Notes: generated by a model not told the origin, from the letters alone. A stretch of 64,000 nucleotides of DNA from Sphingorhabdus sp. (GCA_028279555.1 JANQNO010000002.1:248001-312000), one strand, 5' to 3'. Counted from the stretch's first letter, positions 42,770 to 52,822 are shown. Translations and numbers: made by a program.

Positions 42770-44230
42770 CTATTCGATCCGCGCCCTGAAGCGCAGGCTG
42801 AAACTGGGGCTGCCGCTGCCCCGGTCGGCTGCAAAGAAACCCGCAGGGGCAACCCTGAAATGGGTGACGGCGGAATCATAACCATCACCGTCGGGCACTG
42901 GCGTATAGTTGAAATTGACGCCGTCGATGGAAAAGGAAATGGCGTCGGTCGTACTGCCGAGGGAAGAGTAGATGACGGGATCGAGACCGGATGTCGGCGT
43001 GCCCTGAATGAACTCGACCGGCCCCGAGCCGGCACCGGCGAAATCATTCACGAAGAGCGCTGTATCTGGCGGCAACTGCTCGGTTACGGTAACGCTGTCC
43101 TCATTTGGCGGGGCATTGCCGCTGTTGGTCACCAGGATGAGATACTCGAAGCTGGCATTGGGCAGTGCGAAATGATTGCTGTCGACATCGCTGACGAAAT
43201 TCTGGCTGACCTTTGTCACACTCAACTGCGCGCTTAAATCGGCGTGAAAGGGCTGCGAGAAGGCAATTATGCCCACGCTTTCGGCATCGGCTGCAGCAAC
43301 CGAGCGTTCGCCATCCTGGTCGGTATCTTCATCGACGCGCAGGCCGATTGTGGTTGCTCCCTTTGAACAATAACGCAGCCAGCCACCGTCGCCATTGCGC
43401 CGGCTGTTCTTCTTTGCCACGACAACCGCATTGGTGCTGTTCAAACCGAAATTCTCGGTAAAACAACCATTGTCCCAGCCCCTTACATTGAAGCCGCTAA
43501 CCGTGCTGGCCCAGTTGACCGTCACGCCATTGATATCCGGAAAATTCTCGGTCGCTCCAGCGGTCATCGCGATCCATCCAACCGTTTCCGTCACCGGCGC
43601 TGAACCGGTCAGTGCCTGTGATCTTTCCAGCGCGAGCTGAAACCCCGTTGCATTTGCATTTTGCACAATCGCTGTGATGTGCGGGCGCGAAGGTGTGGTG
43701 GCCGGGTTGGCTGTTTCGCTGTTGGCGGTCTGGATCTGCGCCAAAACCGCCACTGATGCGCCCAGAGATGCCGAATAGTTGACGGTTGACCAGCTTGCAG
43801 TTCCCGCCACGCCTGGGCCCAGCTGGACATTGGCGATGTTATTGCGGCCTGCTTCGATGATACTGCTATCGGGCAGGGCATGTCTGCCCGGCTCCACGGC
43901 GATATATTGCGCCGTCTGGTCAAGATGGCCGCCATCCCAGTTATCCGGTTCCAGGATCAGCGCGTCAAAACCGGTGGTGGTGACGTTGGTTATGCGGATC
44001 GACGCCGATTGGTTACCGCGCTGATCAGACAGGGCGACGACAATGGGGACGGTATCGAAAGGATTTTGAAAAGTCACCGGAGTCGGTGATCTATTGGACC
44101 CGGTGGTGCTGTTGGTACGGAACTCTCCGCCTTCCAGCCTGCCGGCATGCAGCGCCGTTCCGCCGGAAAGCAGAAGGACAATAAGCAAAATGCGCCCGAT
44201 ATGGCGCGCAATGGACGATATTCCTGCCAT
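42770..44230 (-). CDS. Secreted protein with H-type-lectin-like and DUF11-like domains
   Basis: The 486-residue product starts with a Sec signal peptide (ILLIVLLLSGGTALHAG). The region FQNPFDTVPIVVALSDQRG with SIRITNVTTTGFDALILEP resembles an H-type lectin/discoidin-like beta domain, and a second related copy may follow (FQLALERSQALTG). The C-terminal LILVTNSGNAPPNEDSVTVTEQLPPDTAL is DUF11-like, found in surface repeat proteins. Probable role: cell-surface binding. The assignment is tentative. It is tail to tail with the isomerase. Confidence 0.6.
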   Translation of the reverse strand: MAGISSIARHIGRILLIVLLLSGGTALHAGRLEGGEFRTNSTTGSNRSPTPVTFQNPFDTVPIVVALSDQRGNQSASIRITNVTTTGFDALILEPDNWDGGHLDQTAQYIAVEPGRHALPDSSIIEAGRNNIANVQLGPGVAGTASWSTVNYSASLGASVAVLAQIQTANSETANPATTPSRPHITAIVQNANATGFQLALERSQALTGSAPVTETVGWIAMTAGATENFPDINGVTVNWASTVSGFNVRGWDNGCFTENFGLNSTNAVVVAKKNSRRNGDGGWLRYCSKGATTIGLRVDEDTDQDGERSVAAADAESVGIIAFSQPFHADLSAQLSVTKVSQNFVSDVDSNHFALPNASFEYLILVTNSGNAPPNEDSVTVTEQLPPDTALFVNDFAGAGSGPVEFIQGTPTSGLDPVIYSSLGSTTDAISFSIDGVNFNYTPVPDGDGYDSAVTHFRVAPAGFFAADRGSGSPSFSLRFRARIE

Positions 44231-44450
44231 TTGAGCGACTTAGCCAAATGCGGTTAACGTTTGGTTAGGAATAGCTAATTTTTTGCAATATTTTTGCACC
44301 GAAACGGACCATTCGTCGAAAGCTGGTGCGAACAGGAAAGCAAGGGGGGCGTTTCCTGTCCGCCTTGGGATATTCGCGCTGGTTCTCCCAAAGGTTACAG
44401 CCTGCCATCAAGCGGTAGCAGATGAAACCAATTCGCGTTATGAGGCGGCC

Positions 44451-45239
44451 ATGACCGACATGACCTATGCGCGCTATCTGGCGCTGGACACATTGCTTTC
44501 CGCGCAGCTCCCGCAATCTGCCGAAGATGACGAGATGCTCTTCATCATCATCCACCAGACCAAGGAGCTGTGGCTGAAGCAGATGATCACCGAGCTGAAA
44601 CTGGCGATGGAGCAAATCCGCGAAGACGCGCTGGTGCCTGCCTACAAGGCGCTGGCCCGCGTCAGCCGCATACAGGCGGTTATGACGCTCAGCTGGGATA
44701 TTCTCTCGACTATGACGCCGTCCGATTATACGCGGTTTCGCGGCGTGCTGGGGCCGTCCAGCGGCTTCCAGTCCGACCAGTTTCGCACCGCCGAATATAT
44801 GCTTGGCCTCAAAGACAAGGGCTTCCTGAAATATCAGGACGACCGCCCGGAGGCGCAAGCTTCAATGCAGCAGGCGCTCGATGCGCCGAGCATCTGGGAC
44901 GAAGCAATCCGTGCTGCTGCGCGCGCCAGGCTCGATATCCCGGATGATGTGCTAGAGCGTGACTGGAGCCAGCCCTATGAAGCCCGGGCTGAGGTTGAAG
45001 CGGCTTTTCTTGAGGTTTACCGCGATACCGAGCGCTATTGGGAACTCTATCAACTGGCCGAAAAGCTGGTCGATATCGATGATGCGCTCGCCGCATGGCG
45101 ACACAAGCATGTGCTCACCGTGGAGCGAATTATCGGCGGGAAGCGCGGCACCGGCGGTACGGCAGGCGCAACCTATCTGCATGGCACGCTTTCCAAGCGC
45201 GCTTTCCCAGAGCTCTGGTCGCTCAGGACTCAGCTTTGA
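44451..45239 (+). CDS. kynA: Tryptophan 2,3-dioxygenase
   Basis: The 262-residue heme dioxygenase has DEMLFIIIHQTKELWLKQM near residue 30 and SGFQSDQFRTAEYMLG near 110, the conserved heme and substrate-contact segments, and a C-terminal GGKRGTGGTAGATYL loop. It opens the indole ring of L-tryptophan to N-formylkynurenine. GAGG precedes ATG 44451. A kynureninase-like gene follows about 110 bp later, so this is likely the start of tryptophan catabolism; no formamidase is seen between. Confidence 0.95.
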   Translation: MTDMTYARYLALDTLLSAQLPQSAEDDEMLFIIIHQTKELWLKQMITELKLAMEQIREDALVPAYKALARVSRIQAVMTLSWDILSTMTPSDYTRFRGVLGPSSGFQSDQFRTAEYMLGLKDKGFLKYQDDRPEAQASMQQALDAPSIWDEAIRAAARARLDIPDDVLERDWSQPYEARAEVEAAFLEVYRDTERYWELYQLAEKLVDIDDALAAWRHKHVLTVERIIGGKRGTGGTAGATYLHGTLSKRAFPELWSLRTQL

Positions 45240-45246
45240 ATAGAGC

Positions 45247-45337
45247 CGTAGCCCAGAGCAGCCTGTGCGGAAGCACTGGCGAAAGTCGAAGGGCGCTTAT
45301 CCTCAACGACGTGCTTCGACATAGCTCAGCACTACGG
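45247..45337. repeat. Interrupted PEPVEG-type palindrome between kynA and the class V enzyme
   Basis: Left arm CCGTAGCCC with GAGC, then a ~20-base interruption, then GTCGAAGGGCGC; right arm GTGCTTCGACATAGCTCAGC with ACTACGG. The two halves are inverted copies. It occupies nearly the whole spacer between the two kynurenine-route genes. Confidence 0.6.
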
Positions 45338-45351
45338 TTTTGGATAGGGTT

Positions 45352-46476
45352 ATGACCTTCAAACATCTCTTCAAGCGCTCGCTCGGTGCCGATCCTGAAC
45401 GGCTGCATTTTGCGGCGCACAGCCACCATCTCTGGCCTGATGCCAGCTATACGGGCCAGATGCAGGCCTGGGAGGATGCAGCCTCGCTGGCGGATCTAAA
45501 ATGGAGCAAGGTCATGGGACCGGTCTGGGACGAGGCGCAGCAGCATATCGCGCGCGAATTGTCGCTCCCCGACCCTGCGACCATCAGCTTCTCCTCCAAC
45601 ACGCATGACTTTTTGCTCAGGATCATGTCGGCAATCGAAAAACGCCCGGTGCGGGTGCTGGCAACCGATGGCGAGTTTCACAGCTTCCGCCGGCAAATGG
45701 CGCGATGGGTGGAGGCCGGCGAGGCGGAATTGACGAAAGCGGCTGTGGGCGAGCTTTCCGATACAGCAGAGCGGGGCACCTTCGACCTCATCTTTGCCAG
45801 CCAACTGTTGTTCAATTCGGGCGCTGTTACGCCGGGACTGGACCGTCTCGCTGCGCTTGCCCGGCCCGATGGGCCATGGGTCGTTATCGACGGCTATCAC
45901 GGGTTTATGGCGATGGAGACCGACCTTTCGGCCATAGCGGAAAAGGTCTTCTATCTGGCGGGCGGCTATAAATATGCCATGGCAGGCGAGGGCGTCTGTT
46001 TTCTCCATGCGCCGCCGGGATTTGCGCCCCGCCCCGCCGCCACCGGCTGGTATGCCGAATTCGACGATCTGGCGCTTCCGCCCGGGACAGTCGGCTATGC
46101 GCCCGACGGCCGGCGCTTTCTGGGCAGCACATTCGATCCATCGGGGCTGTATCGACTCAACGCGGTGCAGCAGATGCTGACGGAAGAATCGCTGACAACG
46201 TCAAAAATTTCAGACCATTGCGCGGCGCTTCAGAGGCAATTTCTGGATAGCAACCCCTTGTACGGCTTTGAACTTCTCAACGCGCCCAATGGAGCAGCGC
46301 ATGCGCGCTTCCTGGCTTTCAAGAGCGAGGCTGCGCCAGACATGCATGCCGCGCTCGCAAAACGGAATGTCGTCACCGATGTGCGTGGCGATGTGCTGCG
46401 TATCGGCTTCGGGCTTTACCATGACATCGAGGATGTCGAGCGGTTGCTGCAGATTCTGTGCTTAACCAGTTTATAG
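45352..46476 (+). CDS. Class V PLP enzyme, kynureninase-like
   Basis: The 374-residue protein has the aminotransferase class V fold: AGGYKYAMAGEGVCFLHAPP near residue 205-225 carries the PLP lysine (Lys in GYKYAMAG), with VIDGYHGFMAMETDL before it and GWYAEFDDLALPPG after. Kynureninases have a similar GGYKY region and cleave kynurenine to anthranilate and alanine. Its position after tryptophan dioxygenase supports that role, although the match is not strong enough to exclude another class V enzyme such as a cysteine desulfurase-like protein. AGGG precedes ATG 45352. Confidence 0.6.
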   Translation: MTFKHLFKRSLGADPERLHFAAHSHHLWPDASYTGQMQAWEDAASLADLKWSKVMGPVWDEAQQHIARELSLPDPATISFSSNTHDFLLRIMSAIEKRPVRVLATDGEFHSFRRQMARWVEAGEAELTKAAVGELSDTAERGTFDLIFASQLLFNSGAVTPGLDRLAALARPDGPWVVIDGYHGFMAMETDLSAIAEKVFYLAGGYKYAMAGEGVCFLHAPPGFAPRPAATGWYAEFDDLALPPGTVGYAPDGRRFLGSTFDPSGLYRLNAVQQMLTEESLTTSKISDHCAALQRQFLDSNPLYGFELLNAPNGAAHARFLAFKSEAAPDMHAALAKRNVVTDVRGDVLRIGFGLYHDIEDVERLLQILCLTSL

Positions 46477-46488
46477 CTTGTGACAAAC

Positions 46489-46562
46489 ACCGTTCGTGCT
46501 GAGCTTGTCGAAGTATGAACGGTGCATGTCATCTGCCCTTCGACAGGCTCAGGGCGAACGGA
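46489..46562. repeat. PEPVEG-type palindrome at a convergent gene end
   Basis: The left arm ACCGTTCGTGCTGAGCTTG with TCGAAG and right arm CTTCGACAGGCTCAGGG with CGAACGG are inverted copies. It lies between two converging genes and could serve as a bidirectional terminator-like hairpin. Confidence 0.7.
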
Positions 46563-46573
46563 AAAACTTGTGC

Positions 46574-47017
46574 TCACCGCGGATATTTCTCGTCCATATA
46601 GGCGAGGTCGACGCGGATCATGTCTTCGAGGACATCCATATCGACACTCGACAGTCGGCCCAGATAGAGACAGCTCTTGCCCATCCGATGCTTGCCCAGC
46701 TTTTCGCGAAGCTTTGTCATCTTCGCTTCGGTCGCCGGATTGCAATATCCGCCCATCAGATAAAGAACCAGATTGGCCTTGCGCGGGGAAAAGCCGGTGC
46801 GCGCCATATCGCCTTCGCGCCCGCTGTCATACTTGTAATGATAACTGCCAAAGCCGATTATGCTGGGCCCCCACATTTTGGGCGGCAGGCCGGTGACTTT
46901 CTTGAAGACTTCCAGCATCACCTTGGCATCTTCGCGGCGGCCCTCATGCGCGACGCCGTCGATAAAGGCATCTACGTCAGCGTCATTTTCCGCCGTTTTC
47001 AATTTTGCCTGCGCCAT
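46574..47017 (-). CDS. DUF1801 family protein
   Basis: The 147-residue cytoplasmic protein has the DUF1801 pattern: VDAFIDGVAHEGRREDAKVMLEVFKKVTG near the start, WGPSIIGFGSYHYKYDSG with the aromatic cluster near residue 50, and CLYLGRLSSVDMDVLEDMI near the end. The family is of uncertain function and is often found in stress loci. ATG 47017 (MAQAKLKTAEND) is chosen over an earlier frame start. Confidence 0.85.
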   Translation of the reverse strand: MAQAKLKTAENDADVDAFIDGVAHEGRREDAKVMLEVFKKVTGLPPKMWGPSIIGFGSYHYKYDSGREGDMARTGFSPRKANLVLYLMGGYCNPATEAKMTKLREKLGKHRMGKSCLYLGRLSSVDMDVLEDMIRVDLAYMDEKYPR

Positions 47018-47045
47018 GACATCCTCCCTTGTAACAGCGGCCAGC

Positions 47046-49124
47046 CTACTCGCCGCCAAGCTCTTTCACAAGCTCCGGGGCCGGATAGAGTGTCTCGAGA
47101 CCCTGCTGGATGGCCTCGGTCGAAACCGAAACGGTGCGGTTGAGATTGCCGTCATAGCCATAATTACCGCCCAGCGAGTGGATATTGCCGTCGAAAGCAG
47201 TGCCGATCACCTTACCTTGCCGATCAAGCACCGGCGAACCTGAATTGCCGCCGATGATATCGTTGGTGCTGACGAAATTATAGGTAGCCGCCTTGTCGAG
47301 TCCATCCGCATTGGCTTTGAAGGCTTCGGCAATTTTGTAAGGGTCGGAGCCGGTCGCGCGGTCATAGGTTCCGCCCATCTGCGTGGCGATAGGGACTTGT
47401 CGCCCATTTTCTTCCCAGCCCTTGACGCTGCCATAGCTGATGCGCAGCGTGAAGGTTGCGTCGGGATAGATGCTGTCGCCATAGGCGGCAAAACGCGCAT
47501 CGGTCAGTTTCGCCTGCGCAGCGGTCACCGGCGCTTCATATTCCTGCTCATAGCGCTTGTTCAATTCACGCGTCCGCGCGTCCTGCGACAGCGCCAGCTT
47601 TATCAGCGGATCATTCGAGGCCCGGATCGCTTCGAGGCCGCCTTCCCAAAGCTGCTTGCGCACCGCCGGGTCAGCAAGCTGCGCGCCTTTTACCAGCCGC
47701 GCAGCCATATCCTCGGGGCTTTCCTTGCCGAGCAGTGCCTGCACATCAGGATTGTCAGTAGTGAGCAGTTCGCGGGTCTTGGACAGCCAGAAACGCAGGC
47801 TGAGTTCTTCGAGCCAGGGGTAGGTCGGTGCTGCATCAAGCAGGCGTTTTTCAACCAGCGGCAGCCGCGCATCGGCGTATTCCGCCAATCGCTCGGTATT
47901 GGGCTTCTCGCGCTCGATCGCTGCGCGCACCAGCGTCCGCGCATAGCCATAAAGCTGCGAAAGGCCGCTTGAATCGATCTGGGTATAGGCTTCGTCGAAA
48001 TTGCGATAGGCATCGACTGCCTTCGCGATATCGGCCCAGGGGTCGCCTTCGATCTGTCCCGAGCTGCGCTCTTTCAGCGCGGCTTCTGCTGCATCAAGCT
48101 GTGCGGCAAACTCCGCATTGTTGAGCGCTTGCATGCGGCCATTGAGCGCCTTGAAGGCATTTTCGACGCCAAACAGACGGCTGCCGCCCTCTCGCGTGCG
48201 TTCTTCGCTGCCGCGCATAGCCTCGATCAGGCGACCGCGATACTCAGCCAGCTGCAGCAGGCGGCGAGGCAACGCGACCTCGCGCTGGTAGGCGCGCTGC
48301 TCAGACGTCATGCCGCGCTGCGTAGAGCCAGGGTTGCCGACTACGAAGGCGACCTCGCCTTCCTGCGGCGCGCGGACATTCCATTTGAGATGCTGCGGTG
48401 TGCTTGCCGGTTTGTCGCCATCATAGGCGCGCAGAAAAGCGGCATCGAGCGCGTAGCGCGGAAAATTGAAATTGTCCGGGTCGCCGCCGAAAAAGGCAGC
48501 ATTGAATTCCGGTGCCCAGGCGATGCGGACATCGGAATATTTGCGGTATTTGTAGAGCTTATACTGACCGCCGCCGAAGAATTTCACGACCTGGCAGCGC
48601 GTTTTTTCCGTATCGGGGCACTGGCTTGCCTCGATTTCGGAGATTCGTGCATCGCGCGCGGTTACCAGCTCCGCGCCTTGCTTGTCGCCGATCGCGCCCT
48701 TGATATCGGCCGTATAGTCGGTGATCGCGGTGACCAGCTCGGCCTGCTGGCCCGGGCAGGTTTTTTCATTGCTGCGCATACCAGCATTGAAGCCGCCGGC
48801 AACCAGATCGCTATCCTGGGTAGACAGATCCTGCAGGCAGCTCACGATGCAGTGGTGATTGGTCAGAATCAGGCCGTCGGGAGAAACGAAGCTGGCAGAG
48901 CAGCCGTTGGTCAGGCGAATGGCTGCTCCGCGGCTGCGGTCGAGCCAGGCCTGATCGGGTGCCCAGCCATATTCCTTTTTCATCTGCTCGACCGGGAAAG
49001 CATCGAATGTCCACATGCCTTCTTCGGCGTGGGCAGCAGGTGCGAGCGCCAGCAAGGCGGCTCCGCTCGTCATGGCCGTCAGCATGGTCTTGGCGCGATA
49101 GGTTTTTGCCGGGCGAACTGTCAT
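47046..49124 (-). CDS. S46 family dipeptidyl peptidase (DPP7/DPP11-like)
   Basis: The 692-residue protein has a signal peptide ([21 protein letters not shown]) and the S46 catalytic pattern: [13 protein letters not shown] gives the histidine near residue 80, [10 protein letters not shown] the aspartate region and [12 protein letters not shown] the serine near residue 645. Such periplasmic dipeptidyl peptidases release dipeptides from the N-terminus of oligopeptides. The start is ATG 49124 with GGAGAG. It is divergent from argG by about 110 bp. Confidence 0.92.
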   Translation of the reverse strand: MTVRPAKTYRAKTMLTAMTSGAALLALAPAAHAEEGMWTFDAFPVEQMKKEYGWAPDQAWLDRSRGAAIRLTNGCSASFVSPDGLILTNHHCIVSCLQDLSTQDSDLVAGGFNAGMRSNEKTCPGQQAELVTAITDYTADIKGAIGDKQGAELVTARDARISEIEASQCPDTEKTRCQVVKFFGGGQYKLYKYRKYSDVRIAWAPEFNAAFFGGDPDNFNFPRYALDAAFLRAYDGDKPASTPQHLKWNVRAPQEGEVAFVVGNPGSTQRGMTSEQRAYQREVALPRRLLQLAEYRGRLIEAMRGSEERTREGGSRLFGVENAFKALNGRMQALNNAEFAAQLDAAEAALKERSSGQIEGDPWADIAKAVDAYRNFDEAYTQIDSSGLSQLYGYARTLVRAAIEREKPNTERLAEYADARLPLVEKRLLDAAPTYPWLEELSLRFWLSKTRELLTTDNPDVQALLGKESPEDMAARLVKGAQLADPAVRKQLWEGGLEAIRASNDPLIKLALSQDARTRELNKRYEQEYEAPVTAAQAKLTDARFAAYGDSIYPDATFTLRISYGSVKGWEENGRQVPIATQMGGTYDRATGSDPYKIAEAFKANADGLDKAATYNFVSTNDIIGGNSGSPVLDRQGKVIGTAFDGNIHSLGGNYGYDGNLNRTVSVSTEAIQQGLETLYPAPELVKELGGE

Positions 49125-49236
49125 CGTCTTGTCTCTCCAAAGATATATCATCTCTTATCTCTCCATATCGGCTTGCACGGCCCTGTCCAGACTGTTAGCG
49201 CGCGTTCGAAATATACTTGTCGGCGAAAGCACCCAG

Positions 49237-50463
49237 ATGAAAGATTCGGTCAGAAAAGTCGTTCTCGCTTATTCGGGCGGACTCGACACTTCGGTCATCC
49301 TCAAATGGCTTCAGGTCGAGTATGACTGCGAAGTCGTGACTTTCACGGCTGATCTGGGACAGGGCGAGGAGCTGGAACCCGCGCGCGCTAAGGCCAGACT
49401 TATGGGCCTACCGGACGAGAATATCTTCATCGACGATTTGCGCGAGGAGTTTGTCCGCGATTTCGTCTTTCCGATGATGCGCGCCAATGCGCGCTATGAG
49501 GGCGACTATCTGCTCGGCACCTCGATCGCGCGACCGCTGATATCGAAACGCCTTATAGAGATTGCGGCGGAAACGGGCGCGGATGCCATTGCGCATGGCG
49601 CGACCGGCAAGGGCAATGATCAGGTGCGTTTCGAACTGTCTGCCTACGCGCTCAACCCCGATATCAAGGTGATCGCTCCCTGGCGCGAATGGGATTTAAG
49701 CAGCCGCACGGCGCTTATCGATTTTGCCGAAAAGCACCAAATCGAAGTGCCGAAAGACAAGCGCGGCGAAAGCCCGTTCAGCACTGATGCCAACCTGCTG
49801 CACACGTCGAGTGAGGGGAAGGTGCTCGAAGATCCGTGGGTGGAGACGCCCGACTATGTCTATTCGCGCACGGTCAATCCAGAAGATGCGCCCGACGCGC
49901 CGGAATACATCGAGATCGATTTCGAGCGCGGCGACGGTGTGGCGATCAATGGCGCAAAAATGTCGCCGGCAACGCTGCTGTCTGCGCTCAACGAATATGG
50001 CCACAAGCATGGTATCGGGCGGCTCGATCTGGTGGAGAACCGCTTTGTCGGGATGAAGAGCCGCGGCATGTATGAAACGCCGGGGGGCGAGATTTATGCG
50101 CGCGCGCATCGCGGCATCGAACAGATCACGCTCGATCGCGGGGCAGCGCATCTCAAGGATGAGCTGATGCCCAAATATGCCGAGATGATCTATAACGGCT
50201 TCTGGTATGCGCCCGAGCGCGAGATGCTGCAGGCATCGATCGATCACAGTCAGCTGACCGTAACCGGCACCGTGCGGATGAAGCTCTACAAGGGCAGCGC
50301 GGATGTGGTGGGCCGTAAAGCCGACGTTCAGTTCAATCTCTATAGTGAAGATGTCGTGACATTCGAGGATGATGCAGGTGCTTATGACCAGAAGGATGCC
50401 GAAGGTTTCATCAATCTCAATGCGCTGCGCCTCAAATTGCTGAACCGGAGGCGCAATAGCTAA
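49237..50463 (+). CDS. argG: Argininosuccinate synthase
   Basis: The 408-residue ATP-dependent ligase has [18 protein letters not shown] near the N-terminus, the SGGLDTS phosphate loop, [33 protein letters not shown] and TNPEDAPD-like [15 protein letters not shown]. It joins citrulline and aspartate to argininosuccinate in arginine biosynthesis. ATG 49237 is the likely start. The downstream secreted protein begins 13 bp after its stop, perhaps on the same transcript. Confidence 0.97.
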   Translation: MKDSVRKVVLAYSGGLDTSVILKWLQVEYDCEVVTFTADLGQGEELEPARAKARLMGLPDENIFIDDLREEFVRDFVFPMMRANARYEGDYLLGTSIARPLISKRLIEIAAETGADAIAHGATGKGNDQVRFELSAYALNPDIKVIAPWREWDLSSRTALIDFAEKHQIEVPKDKRGESPFSTDANLLHTSSEGKVLEDPWVETPDYVYSRTVNPEDAPDAPEYIEIDFERGDGVAINGAKMSPATLLSALNEYGHKHGIGRLDLVENRFVGMKSRGMYETPGGEIYARAHRGIEQITLDRGAAHLKDELMPKYAEMIYNGFWYAPEREMLQASIDHSQLTVTGTVRMKLYKGSADVVGRKADVQFNLYSEDVVTFEDDAGAYDQKDAEGFINLNALRLKLLNRRRNS

Positions 50464-50476
50464 GCAGGAGGGGTAT

Positions 50477-51238
50477 ATGCGGAAGGTCGTAATTGCTGCA
50501 GCACTGGGAGCAGGCTGCGCCGCTATGCTGCATGCCGAGGCACTGCGCGAAGATCGCGATATCAAGCTGTCGAAAGCGATGGTGACCTATGACACGGACG
50601 GTGTCGTGATCGCCAGCCGAGCGACCAAGGGACAGCCGGTTATCTCAATGCCCGTGACTTACCGGCGGACCGGCATATTGCGCAGCGACATAACTTTCGA
50701 AAAATCGGGAAAGACTTTCATTCGTGCTGGCGCGCATGGATTTTATGCGGGCCTGTATGGGGTGAAAGACGGCGAGGCGGCATGGCGCGGTACGCCGATG
50801 TGGTGCTTCAGTGAAAAGCCGCAAAGCATGAAAGCGGTCGTGCGCTGTGCACGGATTGGTGGAGCTGCTGCGGATACGGGCTGGATAGCCGTGACCAATC
50901 CCAACACGAAGTATCTGCCACTCTTTGCAGGCGCCACCAAACCCAAGCGGGTTTCGCAGCCCGATGTTGAGGAGCAGGCTGTAACGATGGCGCCCGACCT
51001 CAAAATGGTCTGCACCTTCAAGGGCTGGTGGCAAGATAAGGCGAAAATAGCCTGCGAGCTTGGCGGGCTTTCGCATCTTGGCCCCGGTGTGTCATTTCCG
51101 CATCCGAAAGGGAAGGACGGCGTGGTGCGCTTCGTTACCCCGCACGGAACGCTCAAAATTTCGCCAGACCCGGCAGACAAAAAAGCAGTTTTGGTGCAAT
51201 TGATACCCGCCGACCCGCCCGTCGAACAGGTTATTTGA
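50477..51238 (+). CDS. Hypothetical exported protein
   Basis: The 253-residue product has an N-terminal signal peptide (RKVVIAAALGAGCAAMLHAEA) and a mostly beta-predicted mature part with four scattered cysteines (MWCFSE, VRCARI, MVCTFK, IACELG) that may form two disulfides. I do not recognise the family. The ribosome site AGGAGGGG is strong. It is close behind argG and may be expressed with it. No function is suggested. Confidence 0.6.
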   Translation: MRKVVIAAALGAGCAAMLHAEALREDRDIKLSKAMVTYDTDGVVIASRATKGQPVISMPVTYRRTGILRSDITFEKSGKTFIRAGAHGFYAGLYGVKDGEAAWRGTPMWCFSEKPQSMKAVVRCARIGGAAADTGWIAVTNPNTKYLPLFAGATKPKRVSQPDVEEQAVTMAPDLKMVCTFKGWWQDKAKIACELGGLSHLGPGVSFPHPKGKDGVVRFVTPHGTLKISPDPADKKAVLVQLIPADPPVEQVI

Positions 51239-51289
51239 CGAAACAGCAGCCATCGGCTTTCCCTCGCTTGCTTCCATCTTGGCTTGACT

Positions 51290-51315
51290 AATATGTAATA
51301 ATGTAATTACATATT
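51290..51315. promoter_or_regulatory. Palindromic operator of the ArsR/SRPBCC unit
   Basis: Ten-base inverted arms AATATGTAAT and ATTACATATT surround six bases. A TTGACT box (51284-51289) with TACATA (51308-51313) 18 bases later places the start of transcription beside ATG 51322, so the palindrome overlaps the promoter and would mediate autorepression. Confidence 0.55.
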
Positions 51316-51321
51316 GACTTA

Positions 51322-51684
51322 ATGAGTGAGTCGGCTTCCCTTGATACAGAAACGGATGCGGTGTTTCATGCGCTGGCACACGCCACGCGGCGGGAGATAC
51401 TGGATCTGCTGCGTGCCCGGCCGGGGCAGGGCGTCGGGCAACTCGCACAAAGCTTCGATGTCAGCCGTATTGCCATCATGAACCATCTCGCCGTGCTCGA
51501 AAACGCCGGGCTCGTGGTCAGCGAGCGCGACGGGCGCAGCCGCAGGCTCTATCTCAATATCGTCCCGATCCAGATGATCCACGAAAGGTGGAGCGATGAA
51601 TATGGCGCGATGTGGGCAAGCAGGCTGACGGGAATCAAATATGCGGCCGAACAAGCAGCGCAGGGAAAGCGAGGGAAAAAATAA
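51322..51684 (+). CDS. ArsR-family transcriptional regulator (SRPBCC operon)
   Basis: The 120-residue winged-helix regulator contains VFHALAHATRREILDLLRARPGQGVGQLAQSFDVSRIAIMNHLAVLENAGLV, an ArsR helix-turn-helix, and a wing GRSRRLYLN. It lacks a metal-binding cysteine pair. It has no Shine-Dalgarno before its ATG and appears leaderless. Its stop overlaps the start of the SRPBCC gene (TAATG), so the two are coupled and likely respond to the same ligand. A similar pair lies at 23929-24769. Confidence 0.85.
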   Translation: MSESASLDTETDAVFHALAHATRREILDLLRARPGQGVGQLAQSFDVSRIAIMNHLAVLENAGLVVSERDGRSRRLYLNIVPIQMIHERWSDEYGAMWASRLTGIKYAAEQAAQGKRGKK

Positions 51685-52238
51685 TGACCAAACCCGAATA
51701 TGCAGAAAAGAGCATCTACAGCATCATGATCGATGCACTGATCGGGCGCGTCTGGGACGAGCTGGTCAAGACCGACACGGTGCTACCCTTCTTCTTTGGC
51801 GCGGTATGCGATACAACCGGCCTGAAGCCCGGCGCGGCCATGGCAATGCGCAGCAAGGACGGCAAACATACCAGCGTGGTCGGCGAAGTGCTCGAATTCG
51901 ACCCGCCGCACCGCTATGCGCATAGTTTCAAATTCACCAACTATGACGATCCGCCCTGCAAGGTTACCTATGATCTGAAAGGGGTCGATGGACGCACCGA
52001 ATTTCGCCTGATCACCGAAAACGCGCTTGCCGGCAGCAAGACCGAAAAGGCCATGGCGCGCGGCAATGGCTTTATCGGGGGGAATCTGAAATCACTGGTG
52101 GAAAGCGGCAAGCCGCTTTTTTCAGGGCGCATGGTCATGCTGATAGGCGCGCTCACCGGCTGGATGATGCCGCGCATCACGCGCAGCGAAAACTGGACGT
52201 TCGAGAAAATTCTGGAACTGGAGAAACAGGGAGATTGA
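51684..52238 (+). CDS. SRPBCC (AHSA1-like) protein
   Basis: The 184-residue protein has the AHSA1 fold: YSIMIDALIGRVWDELVKTDTVLPFFFGAVC near the start, EVLEFDPPHRYAHSFKFTNYDDPPCKVTYDL in the middle and SENWTFEKILELEKQ at the end. A short membrane-like helix (VMLIGALTGWMM) near residue 160 is unusual for the soluble fold. The start overlaps the ArsR stop by TAATG. It probably binds a small hydrophobic ligand; the identity is unknown. The gene for a DUF4287-type protein begins 4 bp later. Confidence 0.85.
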   Translation: MTKPEYAEKSIYSIMIDALIGRVWDELVKTDTVLPFFFGAVCDTTGLKPGAAMAMRSKDGKHTSVVGEVLEFDPPHRYAHSFKFTNYDDPPCKVTYDLKGVDGRTEFRLITENALAGSKTEKAMARGNGFIGGNLKSLVESGKPLFSGRMVMLIGALTGWMMPRITRSENWTFEKILELEKQGD

Positions 52239-52241
52239 ACA

Positions 52242-52787
52242 ATGGCGACACCTGAAGAAATGGCAGCAAGCATGATTGCCAACATGCCGGAAAAAACTGG
52301 CAAATCGCTCGAGGACTGGCTTACGATAGTCGGCGCTTCGGGGCTGCAAAAGCATGGGCAGATTGTCAAATTCCTGAAAAGCGAGCATGCAATGACGCAT
52401 GGTTTCGCCAATCTCGTGGCGAGCAAGGCGCTCAATCCCGAACCTGTTAGCGAAGATGCTCTGGTCGATACGCAGTATACAGGAGCCAAGGCGGCGCTGC
52501 GCCCGATCCATGACGCCATCGTCGAATTTTGCACAGCGCTCGGCGGCGACGTGGAAATCGCGCCGAAGAAGGCATCTGTCAGCCTGCGCCGCTCCAAACA
52601 GTTCGCACTGATCACACCTGCCACCAAGACGCGGATTGACTTGGGCTTGGCGCTCAAGGGCGAAAAGGCCAAGGGGCGGCTGGAAAGCTACAACGCCATG
52701 TGCAGCCACCGCGTGCGTATCGAGGATATCAGCGATTTCGACGACAAGGTGAAAGGCTGGATCCGCCAAGCTTACGATCGCGCGTGA
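52242..52787 (+). CDS. DUF4287/DUF5655 domain protein
   Basis: The 181-residue protein has the N-terminal DUF4287 segment (ASMIANMPEKTGKSLEDWLTIVGASGLQKHGQIVKFLKSEHAMTHGFAN) and a C-terminal DUF5655-like stretch from KASVSLRRSKQFALITPATKTRIDLGLALKG to the end. Function is unknown, but it often follows SRPBCC and ArsR genes, as here, with an AGGGAGA site 4 bp after the SRPBCC stop. It closes the three-gene operon that starts at 51322. Confidence 0.85.
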   Translation: MATPEEMAASMIANMPEKTGKSLEDWLTIVGASGLQKHGQIVKFLKSEHAMTHGFANLVASKALNPEPVSEDALVDTQYTGAKAALRPIHDAIVEFCTALGGDVEIAPKKASVSLRRSKQFALITPATKTRIDLGLALKGEKAKGRLESYNAMCSHRVRIEDISDFDDKVKGWIRQAYDRA

Positions 52788-52822
52788 CGCGGTTATAGAA
52801 GGGGTTGCAGCCCTCCGCGCCG

